64,000 nt of DNA from Ruminococcus_C callidus (GCF_049562855.1 NZ_CP186925.1:1054001-1118000), one strand, 5' to 3'. Positions 50,341 to 58,929 are shown, counted from the first letter of the stretch. Notes: generated by a model not told the origin, from the letters alone. A program made the numbers and translations.

Positions 50341-50618
50341 AAATCAAAATCGGAACGGTGATCGAGAATCACCTGATCTATGCCATTTACGGCACGGAGC
50401 ACTGCCTTGCCAGACCGATCCTGCCGGACGGCGAATTCGTGGTCTGGCACATTGATGAGGACGGCAAAGGCGTGTGGGGCGGTTCGTATTTCCCCGACCA
50501 GATGGATGCAGAGTGGGAATATGCCAGCCGGTGCTTTCCGTGGTTTTCGGACAATGTGCTGTTTGCCGCCAACGAGGACGATGACGAGGTGGAGGAAGCC
50601 GATGAAAAGACTGCATGA
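50337..50618 (+). CDS. Hypothetical early prophage protein, 93 aa
   Basis: ATG 50337 with GGAGGTG upstream. The product has a short beta-rich body (MKIKIGTVIENHLIYAIYGT, WHIDEDGKGVWGGSYF) and a very acidic tail (EDDDEVEEADEKTA). Acidic early phage proteins sometimes mimic DNA; nothing specific shows this here. Unknown. Confidence 0.65.
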   Translation: MKIKIGTVIENHLIYAIYGTEHCLARPILPDGEFVVWHIDEDGKGVWGGSYFPDQMDAEWEYASRCFPWFSDNVLFAANEDDDEVEEADEKTA

Positions 50619-50793
50619 ATGGGGCGGAACGCCGCCCAGACGGTCACAAAAGCTGCGAAGAACTGTACGGCAAATGAAGAACTGCGGCTACACAGACTGG
50701 TCGATCCTCCACGAGATCCGCACCAGCGACTGTTCCAAAGCAGAGCAGGACAGGCTCCTGAAAGAGCTGCATATGGAGGTGCATATGCTGTGA
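50602..50793 (+). CDS. Small basic prophage protein, 63 aa
   Basis: ATG 50602 overlapping the previous gene by 17 bases, GGAGG 6 bases upstream. Basic N-terminus (GGTPPRRSQKLRRTVRQMK) and a helical remainder (SILHEIRTSDCSKAEQDRLLKELHMEV). Unknown. Confidence 0.6.
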   Translation: MKRLHEWGGTPPRRSQKLRRTVRQMKNCGYTDWSILHEIRTSDCSKAEQDRLLKELHMEVHML

Positions 50794-51047
50794 AGGTGAT
50801 CGAAGATGTGCAAGACAAGTACGGCAACTACTGCATCATTTTCAAAAGCACGAATCTCAGGCTGATCTACGACTGGCTGCACACGCACTACAGCGGAAAC
50901 GGATTCAAGTTTGCAATCGTAATTGACCTGAGTATCGACTATGACTACGAAGAGCCGACAGAAACGCTGGTCTACTTCCTGGACGAGATCACAGAAGAAG
51001 TGCTGGACTATGCCGGATTCAAGCTTGCAAATGCAGATGAAACATAA
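50790..51047 (+). CDS. Small prophage protein, GTG start, 85 aa
   Basis: The GTG at 50790 overlaps the previous stop (GTGA) and has GGAGGTG 8 bases upstream. The product (VKVIEDVQDKYGNYCIIFKSTNLRLIYDWLHTHYSG...) is acidic with an alternating alpha/beta pattern. Unknown. Confidence 0.6.
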   Translation: MKVIEDVQDKYGNYCIIFKSTNLRLIYDWLHTHYSGNGFKFAIVIDLSIDYDYEEPTETLVYFLDEITEEVLDYAGFKLANADET

Positions 51048-51129
51048 AAGCCGAAACAGCGGCAGAGAGCCGCTGTCTGCCGGAACTGGTCTACCGGCAC
51101 TGATGATGGCAGACCGGAAAGGAGGAGCT

Positions 51130-53133
51130 ATGGACTACTTATCCGTCAAAGAAGCGGCAGCCCTAAAAGGGTGCAGCGTTCAATCACTTCAAAAACAATG
51201 TAAAAACGGTGTTTTACCGGCGGTTATCCAAGAACATCCGCAGAACCATAAACCCTGTTATCAGATTCCGGTCTCCGCATTTCCGGAGCCGTTGCAGGCT
51301 AGGTACTATCAGCAAAAGCGGCAGGAAATGGGCATGATGCCCACGCCGATCCCGGCGGAAACGAAACCGCAGAAGCCGAAAAAGAAGGCAAGAGCCGTGC
51401 GGCAGATGACCATTGAGGACTGCACCGCACAGCAGCGGCAGGAGATCCAGATCTGGACAGCAATTCTGCTGGAATGGCACGCCGGACGCATCCAGTACAG
51501 CAAGAAAACCGACTATGACAAGCTGTATGTGGGTAAGTGTCAGTTGGAGCACCCAGACCTACAGGTTTCCACGGGGATTTTGTACCGCAAATGGAACGCC
51601 TATCAGGAGCATGATCTTGCCGGTATGCTGGGGATACGGGGCGGCTGGAACAAGCACAGCAGCGGCATTCCCCAAGTCGTGTGGGAGGCGTTTCTGTGGT
51701 TCTGGCTGGACGAGAATCAGCCAACCGTCCGAGCCAGCTATCGCAATGTGATCAGCTGGACAGAGGATTTCCACCCGGAGCTGCTGGAACAGATCCCGTC
51801 TGAACGGAGCTTTCGGCGGCGAATCGACAACGATGTGGCAGAGGCAACGAAAATACTGATGCGTGAGGGCGAAAAGGCGTTTTCTGACCGCTGTATGCCG
51901 TACATTATCCGAATGTATGACCAGCTGGAACCGAATGACGTATGGATCGCCGACAACCACACACTGGATATTCAGTCTCTGGACGAACACGGCACCATTC
52001 ACCGCCTGTATCTGACAGCATTTCTGGATGCCAAGTCCGGCGTGATCACCGGCTGGAACATTACGGAGTCTCCGGATTCCCAGTCCACGATCCTGGCACT
52101 GCGGCACGGCATTCTGCGGTTCGGCATCCCGAAAGCGGTGTATTTTGACAACGGTCGGGAATTTCTCACCCACGATGTGGGCGGAAAAGGACACCGCACC
52201 CGAAAATCTGACCAGGATGTCACAGAGCCGCCTACCATTTTACAGCGGCTGGGCATTGAAATGCACAACGCCATTGTACGAAATGCGAAAGCAAAGCCCA
52301 TTGAACGAACATTTTACACGGTCAAGAGCCAGTTTTCCAAAGCGTTCAGCGGTTTCTGCGGCGGCACGATCCTGGAACGTCCGGAAAGCCTGAAACGGCG
52401 AATCAAGAACAAAGCCATACCGCAGGACTACGAGGTCAGAAGCCATCTGGAAACGTGGATCGACGGCGAGTACAACTTGCAGGAGTACGGCGGTTCTGAG
52501 GCAAAGTACCGAGACATGAGCCGTCTGGATGTCTGGAACGAGGAGATCCGGTCGATCCGCAAGGCAGCGGATGCAGAGCTGAATCTGATGCTGATGCGAT
52601 CCACCAGAACCCAGAAGATCAAGCGAAACGGCGTGTACATCACTTTTGCCGGTGAAAAGATCTGGTACATGAATCCGGAGGAAACCATTCTGCATCTGGG
52701 CGAGGAGGTCTATGTGCGGTATGATCCGGCAGACCTGAAAACCGTCCGGCTGTACAACACCCAAGACCAGTATCTGTTTACCTGGGAGCTGGCGGATATC
52801 CTGCTGATGGACTATCTGACCTCCAATCCGGAGGAGATCGCCAACGCAGAAATGATGATCCGCCGCACCAAGAAGTTTGTACGGGATCAGGTCAAGGGCA
52901 TCACCGCCGATCTGACCAACACACAGCGGATCGATTCTCTGGATGCCACGATCCGGAGAGCCGCCAAGGCAAAGGAAGAACGATTCCAGATCCGGTATCC
53001 CAAGACCATCGAACCGGTACGAGCCGGAGAAACGAAAGAAGAACACCGCATGGTTTCCGGCAGCGAAATGATCCCGGTCACCATCGACCTGAAAAAAATG
53101 CGGCAGAACGCCCAAAGACGAAAGGAAGAATAA
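51130..53133 (+). CDS. Mu-type DDE transposase A
   Basis: 667 residues. An N-terminal MerR/excisionase-like DNA-binding segment (LSVKEAAALKGCSVQSLQKQCKNG) is followed by further helical end-binding regions. The RNase H-like catalytic core has D275 (WIADNHT), D340 (VYFDNGREF) and E392 (PIERTF). A C-terminal Mu-type barrel and a basic tail follow, the latter the expected contact for the B protein. It inserts and replicates the phage by transposition. GGAGGAG precedes the ATG; the B-type ATPase gene follows by 3 bases. Confidence 0.94.
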   Translation: MDYLSVKEAAALKGCSVQSLQKQCKNGVLPAVIQEHPQNHKPCYQIPVSAFPEPLQARYYQQKRQEMGMMPTPIPAETKPQKPKKKARAVRQMTIEDCTAQQRQEIQIWTAILLEWHAGRIQYSKKTDYDKLYVGKCQLEHPDLQVSTGILYRKWNAYQEHDLAGMLGIRGGWNKHSSGIPQVVWEAFLWFWLDENQPTVRASYRNVISWTEDFHPELLEQIPSERSFRRRIDNDVAEATKILMREGEKAFSDRCMPYIIRMYDQLEPNDVWIADNHTLDIQSLDEHGTIHRLYLTAFLDAKSGVITGWNITESPDSQSTILALRHGILRFGIPKAVYFDNGREFLTHDVGGKGHRTRKSDQDVTEPPTILQRLGIEMHNAIVRNAKAKPIERTFYTVKSQFSKAFSGFCGGTILERPESLKRRIKNKAIPQDYEVRSHLETWIDGEYNLQEYGGSEAKYRDMSRLDVWNEEIRSIRKAADAELNLMLMRSTRTQKIKRNGVYITFAGEKIWYMNPEETILHLGEEVYVRYDPADLKTVRLYNTQDQYLFTWELADILLMDYLTSNPEEIANAEMMIRRTKKFVRDQVKGITADLTNTQRIDSLDATIRRAAKAKEERFQIRYPKTIEPVRAGETKEEHRMVSGSEMIPVTIDLKKMRQNAQRRKEE

Positions 53134-53136
53134 CAC

Positions 53137-54057
53137 ATGGAATACACAGAGCATCAACAGAGCCTGCTCCGCAAGCTGGAGCAGCTGCAAAAGGACGAAG
53201 GACTGAGCCTGTCTGCATTGTCTGCCCGTCTGGGCATCTCCAAGGGAGCACTCTCCCAGCTGTTTTCCGGCAGCTATCAGGCAAATCCGCAGAAGATGTT
53301 TGCGAAACTGGAAAGCTATTTCGGGGTAAAAGATCAGACCAGACAGACCTATCAGGAATCCGGCTATGCAGATACCAGCATCTCCACGGAGATCTATGAC
53401 ATCATCGGTGTCTGCCAGATCAAGGGCGGTCTTGCCATTGCCGCCGGAGATGCCGGCATCGGAAAGACCAAGGCAGCACAGCACTTTGTGGCAGAGCACC
53501 CGAACAACAGCGTACTGATCACGCTGAATCCCTGTCTGACCAGCATCAAGTCCCTGCTGCGGCTGATCGCCGACCGCATCGGTGCTCCCATGGAACGCTC
53601 CAGAGATGCCCTGTGGTATTCCATCCGGCAAAAGTTGAGTGACGGCACGGTGCTGATCTTTGATGAATCCCAGCACCTGCCGCTGAAAACCATTGAGGTG
53701 CTGCGAAGCTTCTCCGATGATTTTGCCGACCACGGGCAGACGCTGGGCATCTGTTTCATCGGAAATCTGGAAACGGTGACACGCATCGGCAGCAAGAAAG
53801 CAGAGTTCGCACAGATCGCCAACCGCACCAAGCAGAAGAAGCTGTACACCCGTTCCAAGATCCAGCGTGAGGACATTGCCAAGCTGTTCCCCATGCTGAA
53901 CGGACGGCAAAAGGAAATTGATTTTCTGTTCCGCATCGCCCAGACACCGCAGGCTATCCGTGGCGTGGTCAACCTGTTCTCCAATGCCTATGACAACGAG
54001 GACTACAGCTATGAGGGACTGGTGGCAATGGCAAAGTACATGGATATGGAGGTCTGA
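53137..54057 (+). CDS. MuB-type AAA ATPase, transposition target-selection protein
   Basis: 306 residues. An N-terminal helix-turn-helix domain (LSALSARLGISKGALSQLFSGSY) precedes an AAA+ ATPase with Walker A GDAGIGKT (K110) and Walker B VLIFDESQHL (D176, E177). This is the MuB/TniB/IstB-like arrangement that delivers target DNA to the transposase. It is directly downstream of transposase A. Confidence 0.92.
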   Translation: MEYTEHQQSLLRKLEQLQKDEGLSLSALSARLGISKGALSQLFSGSYQANPQKMFAKLESYFGVKDQTRQTYQESGYADTSISTEIYDIIGVCQIKGGLAIAAGDAGIGKTKAAQHFVAEHPNNSVLITLNPCLTSIKSLLRLIADRIGAPMERSRDALWYSIRQKLSDGTVLIFDESQHLPLKTIEVLRSFSDDFADHGQTLGICFIGNLETVTRIGSKKAEFAQIANRTKQKKLYTRSKIQREDIAKLFPMLNGRQKEIDFLFRIAQTPQAIRGVVNLFSNAYDNEDYSYEGLVAMAKYMDMEV

Positions 54058-54058
54058 G

Positions 54059-54232
54059 ATGAAAAACGGCAAACGCCCCACCAAGGCACAGAAAAAGATC
54101 CTGGCATTCTACGGATTCCATCCGGAGGACTGGCTGATCTCCAAGAACACCAGCACAGAGCTGGTCATTCTCCACCGGTACACAGAACGCACCAGACATA
54201 TCCCGAAGCATCGGGATTCAGAAATCACATAA
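54059..54232 (+). CDS. Small basic prophage protein, 57 aa
   Basis: Start ATG two bases after the MuB-type stop. Basic product (KNGKRPTKAQKKILAFYGFHPEDWLISKNTSTELVILHR). It looks like a short phage protein that often follows the B gene; no function assigned. Confidence 0.65.
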   Translation: MKNGKRPTKAQKKILAFYGFHPEDWLISKNTSTELVILHRYTERTRHIPKHRDSEIT

Positions 54233-54295
54233 TCCCCCCTGAGAGGAGAAATGCTCCTCTCGCCTAATGCAGCCAAGGACGGTGACAAGCCCGTA

Positions 54296-54457
54296 AGAGC
54301 CTGTTTTGCATCTTCTCGCACGCATCTTGCTTGCATATTTTCCGCCATATTTCACAAAAATGCTCGTGAATACATCAAGTATTCACTCCGCTTTTTGTTT
54401 CATCTGACGAAAAATCTGACAACGCAATCTGCATACGTCAGATGCAAAACACGCTCT
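54296..54457. repeat. PIE-related element with alternative ends, inside the prophage
   Basis: The core (TTCACAAAAATGCTCGTGAA ... TTTTTGTTTCATCTGACGAAAAAT) is the same as in subfamily A, but the ends are AGAGCCTGTTTTGCATC and GATGCAAAACACGCTCT. It shows that the core can be carried by a different pair of terminal repeats and that the family has entered phage DNA. Confidence 0.75.
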
Positions 54458-54512
54458 AAAAATGCAGAGTCGGCAGTTTATTTTCATACATTTTCATACA
54501 GGAGGTATTTTT

Positions 54513-54812
54513 ATGGCAAAAGCAAAACTGACACTGAAACAGGAGGCAGATATGCTCTCCGCCGTCAATCAGATCAAGGAACTGGAGGCAGCCGGCAAGC
54601 AGCTGAAAAAGCAGGCAGACGAGCTGCGGAGTCAGGTCAAGGCGATGATGGACAAGAAGCATCTGGAGGAAATGGACGTGGGCAATTTTACCGTGCGGTA
54701 TACCACGGTGGTCAGCAGCCGGTTCGACAGCCGTGCATTTCAGGAGACACACCAGGCACTCTATGACCAGTACTGCGTTGCATCGGAAAGCAAGCGGTTT
54801 ACTATTTCGTGA
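54513..54812 (+). CDS. Coiled-coil prophage protein, 99 aa
   Basis: AGGAGG precedes the ATG. A helical coiled-coil stretch (KQEADMLSAVNQIKELEAAGKQLKKQADELRSQVKAMMDKKHL) is followed by a small beta segment ending in RFDSRAFQETHQALYDQY and SKRFTIS. The C-terminal pattern is common in phage proteins encoded near recombination genes; a Gam-like or Gp157-like role is possible but unproven. Confidence 0.65.
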   Translation: MAKAKLTLKQEADMLSAVNQIKELEAAGKQLKKQADELRSQVKAMMDKKHLEEMDVGNFTVRYTTVVSSRFDSRAFQETHQALYDQYCVASESKRFTIS

Positions 54813-54821
54813 GGTGCGGCG

Positions 54822-55217
54822 ATGACGAAGGAACAATGGGAAACCGCAGAGCAGAACCTGCAATCATCCTACCGCATCGTAAAGCTACAGGCAGACGGCT
54901 ACACGTTGTCTTTGCAGACACAGCGGTACAAGATGCAGCTGTGCATTGCGGTCTATGTTGACGGTAAAATTCAAGGAAAATGGCTGACGGAGGACTGTGA
55001 GATCCGCAGAAAGTTCTTCCAGAAGCACAAACACAGTATACTCACCCGAAAGGAGCAGGAAAAGCTGAAACGGGAACGGAAAGCTTTTCGGGAGAAGGTA
55101 CTTGCCAACAGCATTTGCTACACCTATTCGCCCTACTGGAGTTCTTTCCGTTCTCTGAAACGGCATCTGTGCCAGAACTGCACGGACATCACGTTGTGTG
55201 AGGAGGTGGAAGCATGA
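54822..55217 (+). CDS. Hypothetical prophage protein, 131 aa
   Basis: Starts after GAGGTG. N-terminal beta-rich part (YRIVKLQADGYTLSLQTQRYKMQLCIAVYVDGKIQGKW), then a basic helix (RKEQEKLKRERKAFREK) and a C-terminal Cys group (CQNCTDITLC). Unknown; likely early or replication region. Confidence 0.65.
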   Translation: MTKEQWETAEQNLQSSYRIVKLQADGYTLSLQTQRYKMQLCIAVYVDGKIQGKWLTEDCEIRRKFFQKHKHSILTRKEQEKLKRERKAFREKVLANSICYTYSPYWSSFRSLKRHLCQNCTDITLCEEVEA

Positions 55218-55516
55218 GAAAACCAGCAGACACCGGAAACCGCTGCTTCGACCAGTTTTGGGCAGCATATCCCCGAAAGGTGGGCAAGGAGAAAGCCAGA
55301 CGGGCATTCGAGAAAATCCAGCCCAGCGAGACGGAATTGCAGAAGATGCTGGCGGAGCTGGAACGGCAGCGGAAGGTCTACCACTGGGGCAAAGAGAACT
55401 GGAAGTTCATTCCGCATCCTGCCACATGGCTGAATCAGAGAAGATGGGAGGATGAGACCATTGCCGCAGAAGATGACATTCCCGACGATGACCCCTACGG
55501 GGCTTTCGTATACTGA
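55214..55516 (+). CDS. Replication-initiator C-terminal-like protein, 100 aa
   Basis: Contains FDQFWAAYPRKVGKEKARRAF and FIPHPATWLNQRRWED, the C-terminal signature of many phage replication proteins (helix-turn-helix/DnaD type), here without the usual N-terminal domain. Directly followed by a DnaC-like helicase loader, which fits a replication module. Overlaps neighbours by 4 and 65 bases. Confidence 0.75.
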   Translation: MRKPADTGNRCFDQFWAAYPRKVGKEKARRAFEKIQPSETELQKMLAELERQRKVYHWGKENWKFIPHPATWLNQRRWEDETIAAEDDIPDDDPYGAFVY

Positions 55517-56240
55517 TCTGATGCAGATGCGTGTGGATGCGTACAATGCACAGTCCGGCACGCTGACCGGCTACGACTGCAAAACGTGCCGCAACAAGGG
55601 CATGATCGCAGAGATCCGGGACGGCTATGAGGTCATGTGCCTGTGCAGCTGTATGAAAACCAGAGATACCCTGCGGCGAATCCATGAATCCGGTCTGGAA
55701 TCCCTGCTCCGCATCTGCACATTTCAGAACTACACCGCAGAGCAGCCGTTTCAGCAGCATATTCTCCAATGTGCCAAAGCGTACCTACAGGAACGGCACA
55801 GGTGGTTCTATATCGGCGGTCAGACCGGATGCGGCAAGACACACATCTGCACCGCCATTGTGGGCGGCATGATCCGGAACGGTTTTTCGGTGCGGTACAT
55901 GGTGTGGCGTGAAGCGTCCAATCAGCTGAAAGCTGCTCTGACAGACGGCAGCTATGCCGCACAGATCGCAGCGTACAAGGAAGCTGATGTGCTTTACATA
56001 GACGATCTGTTCAAGACCAGCAGCACCGCAGAGGTATCCGGTGCAGATGTGCGTCTGGCATTTGAGATACTGGACTATCGTGCCAGAAATCAGATGCTGA
56101 CGATCCTCTCCACGGAATGGCTTTTGCCCCAGCTGCGGCAAATTGACGGAGCAATCGGCGGCAGGATCATTCAGATGTCCAAAGGGTATGCGTTTGAGAT
56201 ACGCCCGGACAACCAGAAAGATTATCGGCTGAGGAAGTGA
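55452..56240 (+). CDS. DnaC/IstB-like ATPase, probable helicase loader
   Basis: 262 residues from the first ATG. A Cys-rich N-terminal motif (CKTCRNKG ... CLCSC) as in phage DnaC-like loaders is followed by an ATPase with Walker A GGQTGCGKT (K129) and Walker B VLYIDDLF. The true start is uncertain: ATGs at 55452, 55473 and 55521 are all in frame and none has a well-spaced ribosome site, which suggests coupling to the upstream gene. It likely recruits the host replicative helicase after transposition. Confidence 0.85.
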   Translation: MRPLPQKMTFPTMTPTGLSYTDLMQMRVDAYNAQSGTLTGYDCKTCRNKGMIAEIRDGYEVMCLCSCMKTRDTLRRIHESGLESLLRICTFQNYTAEQPFQQHILQCAKAYLQERHRWFYIGGQTGCGKTHICTAIVGGMIRNGFSVRYMVWREASNQLKAALTDGSYAAQIAAYKEADVLYIDDLFKTSSTAEVSGADVRLAFEILDYRARNQMLTILSTEWLLPQLRQIDGAIGGRIIQMSKGYAFEIRPDNQKDYRLRK

Positions 56241-56245
56241 AGCAT

Positions 56246-56719
56246 ATGGCAAAAGGACAAACCCAGACACTGTACAGCCTTGCTGCTGTGCTGGGGCTGG
56301 TAGAATCGGGAAACAAGGAAGACCCGTTCCACATGATCGTCTACCGTATCAGCGGCAAGACCTCTGTCCGGGAACTCACCCCACCGGAGGCGGCAGCGGT
56401 AGAGGCGGAACTGCGGCGGCAGCTCCGGGAGCAGCGTCCCAAAAAGAAAGCGGCATCCCCGGAGTATCCGGGAAAAATGACAGCCGGACAAAAGGCGTAT
56501 GCCTGGCGGCTGCTGTACGATCTGGCAAAGCTCTCACCCTCTGCGGTGCCAGTGGGCGAACGCATGGCAGGCATCGTCCGAAAGGTATTGCAGGAAGACC
56601 CCTGCCCCGGTCATCCGCTGAACTGGGTCAAACGGGAGGACGGGGCGAAACTGATCGAGGCACTGAAACGGTATCTGCGAAACACAAAGCGAAAGGCGGC
56701 GAAACATGACTCTGGATAA
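56246..56719 (+). CDS. GemA/gp16-family regulatory protein
   Basis: 157 residues. The DUF1018/GemA pattern is visible: MTAGQKAYAWRLLYDLAKLSPS, GIVRKVLQEDPC and the closing region REDGAKLIEALKRYLRNTKRKA. In phage Mu the gp16/GemA gene lies in the same early position; its role (effects on host gene expression and DNA replication) is poorly defined. ATG 56246 with GAGGAA upstream. Confidence 0.82.
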   Translation: MAKGQTQTLYSLAAVLGLVESGNKEDPFHMIVYRISGKTSVRELTPPEAAAVEAELRRQLREQRPKKKAASPEYPGKMTAGQKAYAWRLLYDLAKLSPSAVPVGERMAGIVRKVLQEDPCPGHPLNWVKREDGAKLIEALKRYLRNTKRKAAKHDSG

Positions 56720-57002
56720 ACTGACCATGGAACAGCTGCACGGCAGTCAGCTGGAAATTGCGGAGGTCATCGGCATCGAAGCGTACCGGAAGCTGGTCGC
56801 CAGCTACGGCGGCAGCAGCATCTATATCAGCAAGGCGGATTCCGTGATGAACGGTCTGAGAGATGCGGAGATCTTCCGGCGGTTTGACGGTTCCAATTAT
56901 CTGGAACTGGCACACGCCTTCAATCTGGCGGAGAACACCATCCGGGACATCATCTACCGCCAGAGCACCGACCGGGAAGCACACCAGATGACGTTCTTCT
57001 GA
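56706..57002 (+). CDS. Mor-family transcription activator
   Basis: 98 residues: LEIAEVIGIEAYRKLVASYGGSSIYISKAD and the helix-turn-helix LAHAFNLAENTIRDIIYRQ are the Mor/C family signature (dimerisation domain plus DNA-binding helix). In Mu, Mor switches on middle transcription. Here it sits last in the early operon, before a terminator, consistent with activating the downstream morphogenetic genes. Confidence 0.9.
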   Translation: MTLDKLTMEQLHGSQLEIAEVIGIEAYRKLVASYGGSSIYISKADSVMNGLRDAEIFRRFDGSNYLELAHAFNLAENTIRDIIYRQSTDREAHQMTFF

Positions 57003-57062
57003 ACCTGAAAATTCATTGAAATTCCTGAAAAATCTGCCTTATTTGCAGCACCGTTCTTTTCT

Positions 57063-57103
57063 GTGCTATCATTACAGTAGAAGTAATGATAGCACTTTTC
57101 TTT
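57063..57103 (+). terminator. Terminator ending the early operon
   Basis: GTGCTATCATTAC pairs with GTAATGATAGCAC with a 7-base loop, followed by TTTTCTTTT. Confidence 0.9.
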
Positions 57104-57119
57104 TGGGGAGGGAGATGCA

Positions 57120-57431
57120 GTGACACAGGAACTGATCCTGTTTATCATCACCACGGTGATCACCGTGATCCTTGGGATCATCGGCTATTTTCTGAAACGC
57201 ACCATGGATCGCAATGACAAGAACGAAATGGCAGTGCAGGAGCTGCGTGACAATCTGCTGACGCTGTCGGACAAGTACGCCACCAAGGCAGAGATCCGGG
57301 AGATCAAGGCATCTATGGAAAAATTGTCGGAGAACATCGACTACATCAAGGAACACACCACCAAGAACGAGGATTTTATTCGCACCATGGCAAGGCTGGA
57401 AAGCAAGATCGACAGCTATTGCAGCAAGTAA
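57120..57431 (+). CDS. Membrane-anchored coiled-coil protein, DUF2730-like, 103 aa
   Basis: GTG start at 57120 with GGGAGG upstream. One N-terminal membrane helix (LILFIITTVITVILGIIGYF) followed by a long coiled coil (LRDNLLTLSDKYATKAEIREIKASMEKLSENIDYIKEH). Small membrane-anchored coiled-coil proteins of this kind occur at this position in Mu-like phages; function unknown. First gene after the early terminator. Confidence 0.75.
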   Translation: MTQELILFIITTVITVILGIIGYFLKRTMDRNDKNEMAVQELRDNLLTLSDKYATKAEIREIKASMEKLSENIDYIKEHTTKNEDFIRTMARLESKIDSYCSK

Positions 57432-57443
57432 GGAGGAACGGCA

Positions 57444-57773
57444 TTGGAGCAGGCAGAAATGATAGAGCGAATCCGGCAGAAGGCATTTTTCAAGAATAAC
57501 GGCATGGTGCTGAAAGCCGTGAATCTGCTGCGTGACAAGTTTGTTGCATTGACGGACATCCGCTATGCACTGGAACCCAGTATGACCGAGGCGGAATTCC
57601 GGGACAGCATCAACTATCTGACGGAATCCGGATATATCCGGCTGCGGCACATGGATTCCAAGGCGTGTACGACACTGGCAGATACGGCAATGGAGCAGCT
57701 GGAAGCCAAGGTATCGGCGGACGGTATCAAGATCATTGCCTGTGTCCGCAAGGACGAATGTATTGACGTGTGA
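57444..57773 (+). CDS. Prophage protein with winged-helix-like pattern, TTG start, 109 aa
   Basis: The TTG at 57444 lies 8 bases from AAGGAGG. The product (FFKNNGMVLKAVNLLRDKFVALTDIRYALEPSMTEAEFRDSINYLTESGYIRLRH) has the alternation of a winged helix, as in a family of small Mu-like phage proteins encoded before the DUF3486 gene. Function unknown. Confidence 0.75.
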   Translation: MEQAEMIERIRQKAFFKNNGMVLKAVNLLRDKFVALTDIRYALEPSMTEAEFRDSINYLTESGYIRLRHMDSKACTTLADTAMEQLEAKVSADGIKIIACVRKDECIDV

Positions 57774-57781
57774 GGTGCTGC

Positions 57782-58327
57782 ATGGGACGCAGAAAGCATT
57801 CTAAGATCGACAATCTGGAACCGGCAGTCAAGGAGACCGTAGACGAGATGATCAAGACCGGTGCCTATTACCGGGAGATCGTGGACTATATCCAGTCCCA
57901 CGGCGTGAGCATCTCTTTGGCAGCGGTGGGAAAATATGCGAAAAATCTCATGAGTACGCTGGACGCACTGCGGCTCAGTCAGGAGAACTTCCGGGCGATC
58001 ATGGAAGAAACCGACCGCTATCCGGATCTGGACATGACAGACGGCATTCTCCGCCTGCTCTGCAATCAGATGCTGGATGCCATCAACAAGCTGCCGGAGG
58101 AACGGCTGTCGGAGATCGACTTTGACACCCTGTCCAAAAATGCCGTGGCACTCACCCGTGCAGTGGCGTACAAGAAGAACGTGGACACCAAGACACGGGA
58201 TCTGCTGGAAAACGGTGCAGAGCAGTTCAAGGATCTGATCTATGAAGCCATGGCGGCAGAACGACCGGATCTCTACAAGGAAGTCAAGAAATTTATCAAA
58301 TCCAAAGCCAAGGAGGGAAAGGCATGA
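57782..58327 (+). CDS. DUF3486 protein, Mu gp27-like (small terminase-like)
   Basis: 181 residues starting GRRKHSKIDNLEPAVKETVDEMI, the DUF3486 hallmark, with a predicted DNA-binding helix-turn-helix (YREIVDYIQSHGVSISLAAVGKYAKNL). In Mu gp27 is the proposed small terminase subunit. It is near the large terminase gene, separated by the NusG-like gene and one small gene. Overlaps the NusG-like gene by 4 bases. Confidence 0.85.
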   Translation: MGRRKHSKIDNLEPAVKETVDEMIKTGAYYREIVDYIQSHGVSISLAAVGKYAKNLMSTLDALRLSQENFRAIMEETDRYPDLDMTDGILRLLCNQMLDAINKLPEERLSEIDFDTLSKNAVALTRAVAYKKNVDTKTRDLLENGAEQFKDLIYEAMAAERPDLYKEVKKFIKSKAKEGKA

Positions 58328-58815
58328 GTATGTATGTGGTACAGGTAAAGCCCGGCACGGATCTGCAAGTGGCTGTGCTGCTGCGGAAAAACGGGCATCT
58401 GGTACGCTGTCCGCAGCGAACCATGGACATCCGGAAAAACGGCAGTTGGAACAGCATCACCGAACCTGTCTTTCCCGGCTATCTGTTTCTGGAGGAAGAA
58501 ATCGACCGGCAGAAGTATGACAGCGTTGTCCGGGCAGACGGCGTGATCGGATTTCTGAAAGTGTCCGGCTGTACGCTGGGCAAGCTGCAACCCCACGAGG
58601 AAGCATACATCCGGTGGCTCTGGAACGGCGGCAAGCCCATTGCCCCGTCCCGGATCTATACCACATTGCAGGGGGACAAGATGGTCTTGTCCGGCGTGCT
58701 CCGGGAATACTGGAACAATGTGGTGCGGCTGGATCTCCGGCAGCGGCGTGCCCGTGTGCGGCTCTCCATCTGCGGACATGACTACACGGTCACACTGCCG
58801 GTAATCGGTATTTAA
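58324..58815 (+). CDS. NusG-like (LoaP-type) transcription elongation/antitermination protein
   Basis: 163 residues. The N-terminal NGN domain starts MYVVQVKPGTDLQVAVLLRKNG and contains EPVFPGYLFLEEE, the NusG signature. A C-terminal KOW-like segment follows (LQGDKMVLSGVLREYWNNVVRLDLRQRRARVRLSICG). The overall size equals LoaP/RfaH-type NusG paralogs. Such paralogs join RNA polymerase at specific sites and suppress termination. Located between the DUF3486 and terminase genes, just upstream of a terminator at about 59065, it may let polymerase read into the late genes (inference). Confidence 0.85.
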   Translation: MSMYVVQVKPGTDLQVAVLLRKNGHLVRCPQRTMDIRKNGSWNSITEPVFPGYLFLEEEIDRQKYDSVVRADGVIGFLKVSGCTLGKLQPHEEAYIRWLWNGGKPIAPSRIYTTLQGDKMVLSGVLREYWNNVVRLDLRQRRARVRLSICGHDYTVTLPVIGI

Positions 58816-58893
58816 GAGCGTGTGTGAAACAAATCAGTATGCCTGTCGCTGCTGTGGTTGATTCGTCCCACAGGGTGCGGCATATGGTATAAA

Positions 58894-58929
58894 GGCAGTA
58901 CTTCTTGCAGCTCTTTGTGCGGTATTGCC
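58894..58929. repeat. Degenerate PIE element in the prophage
   Basis: Intact right end TTTGTGCGGTATTGCC, decayed left end GGCAGTACTTCTTGC. Flanks TAAA and TGAA. Confidence 0.5.
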
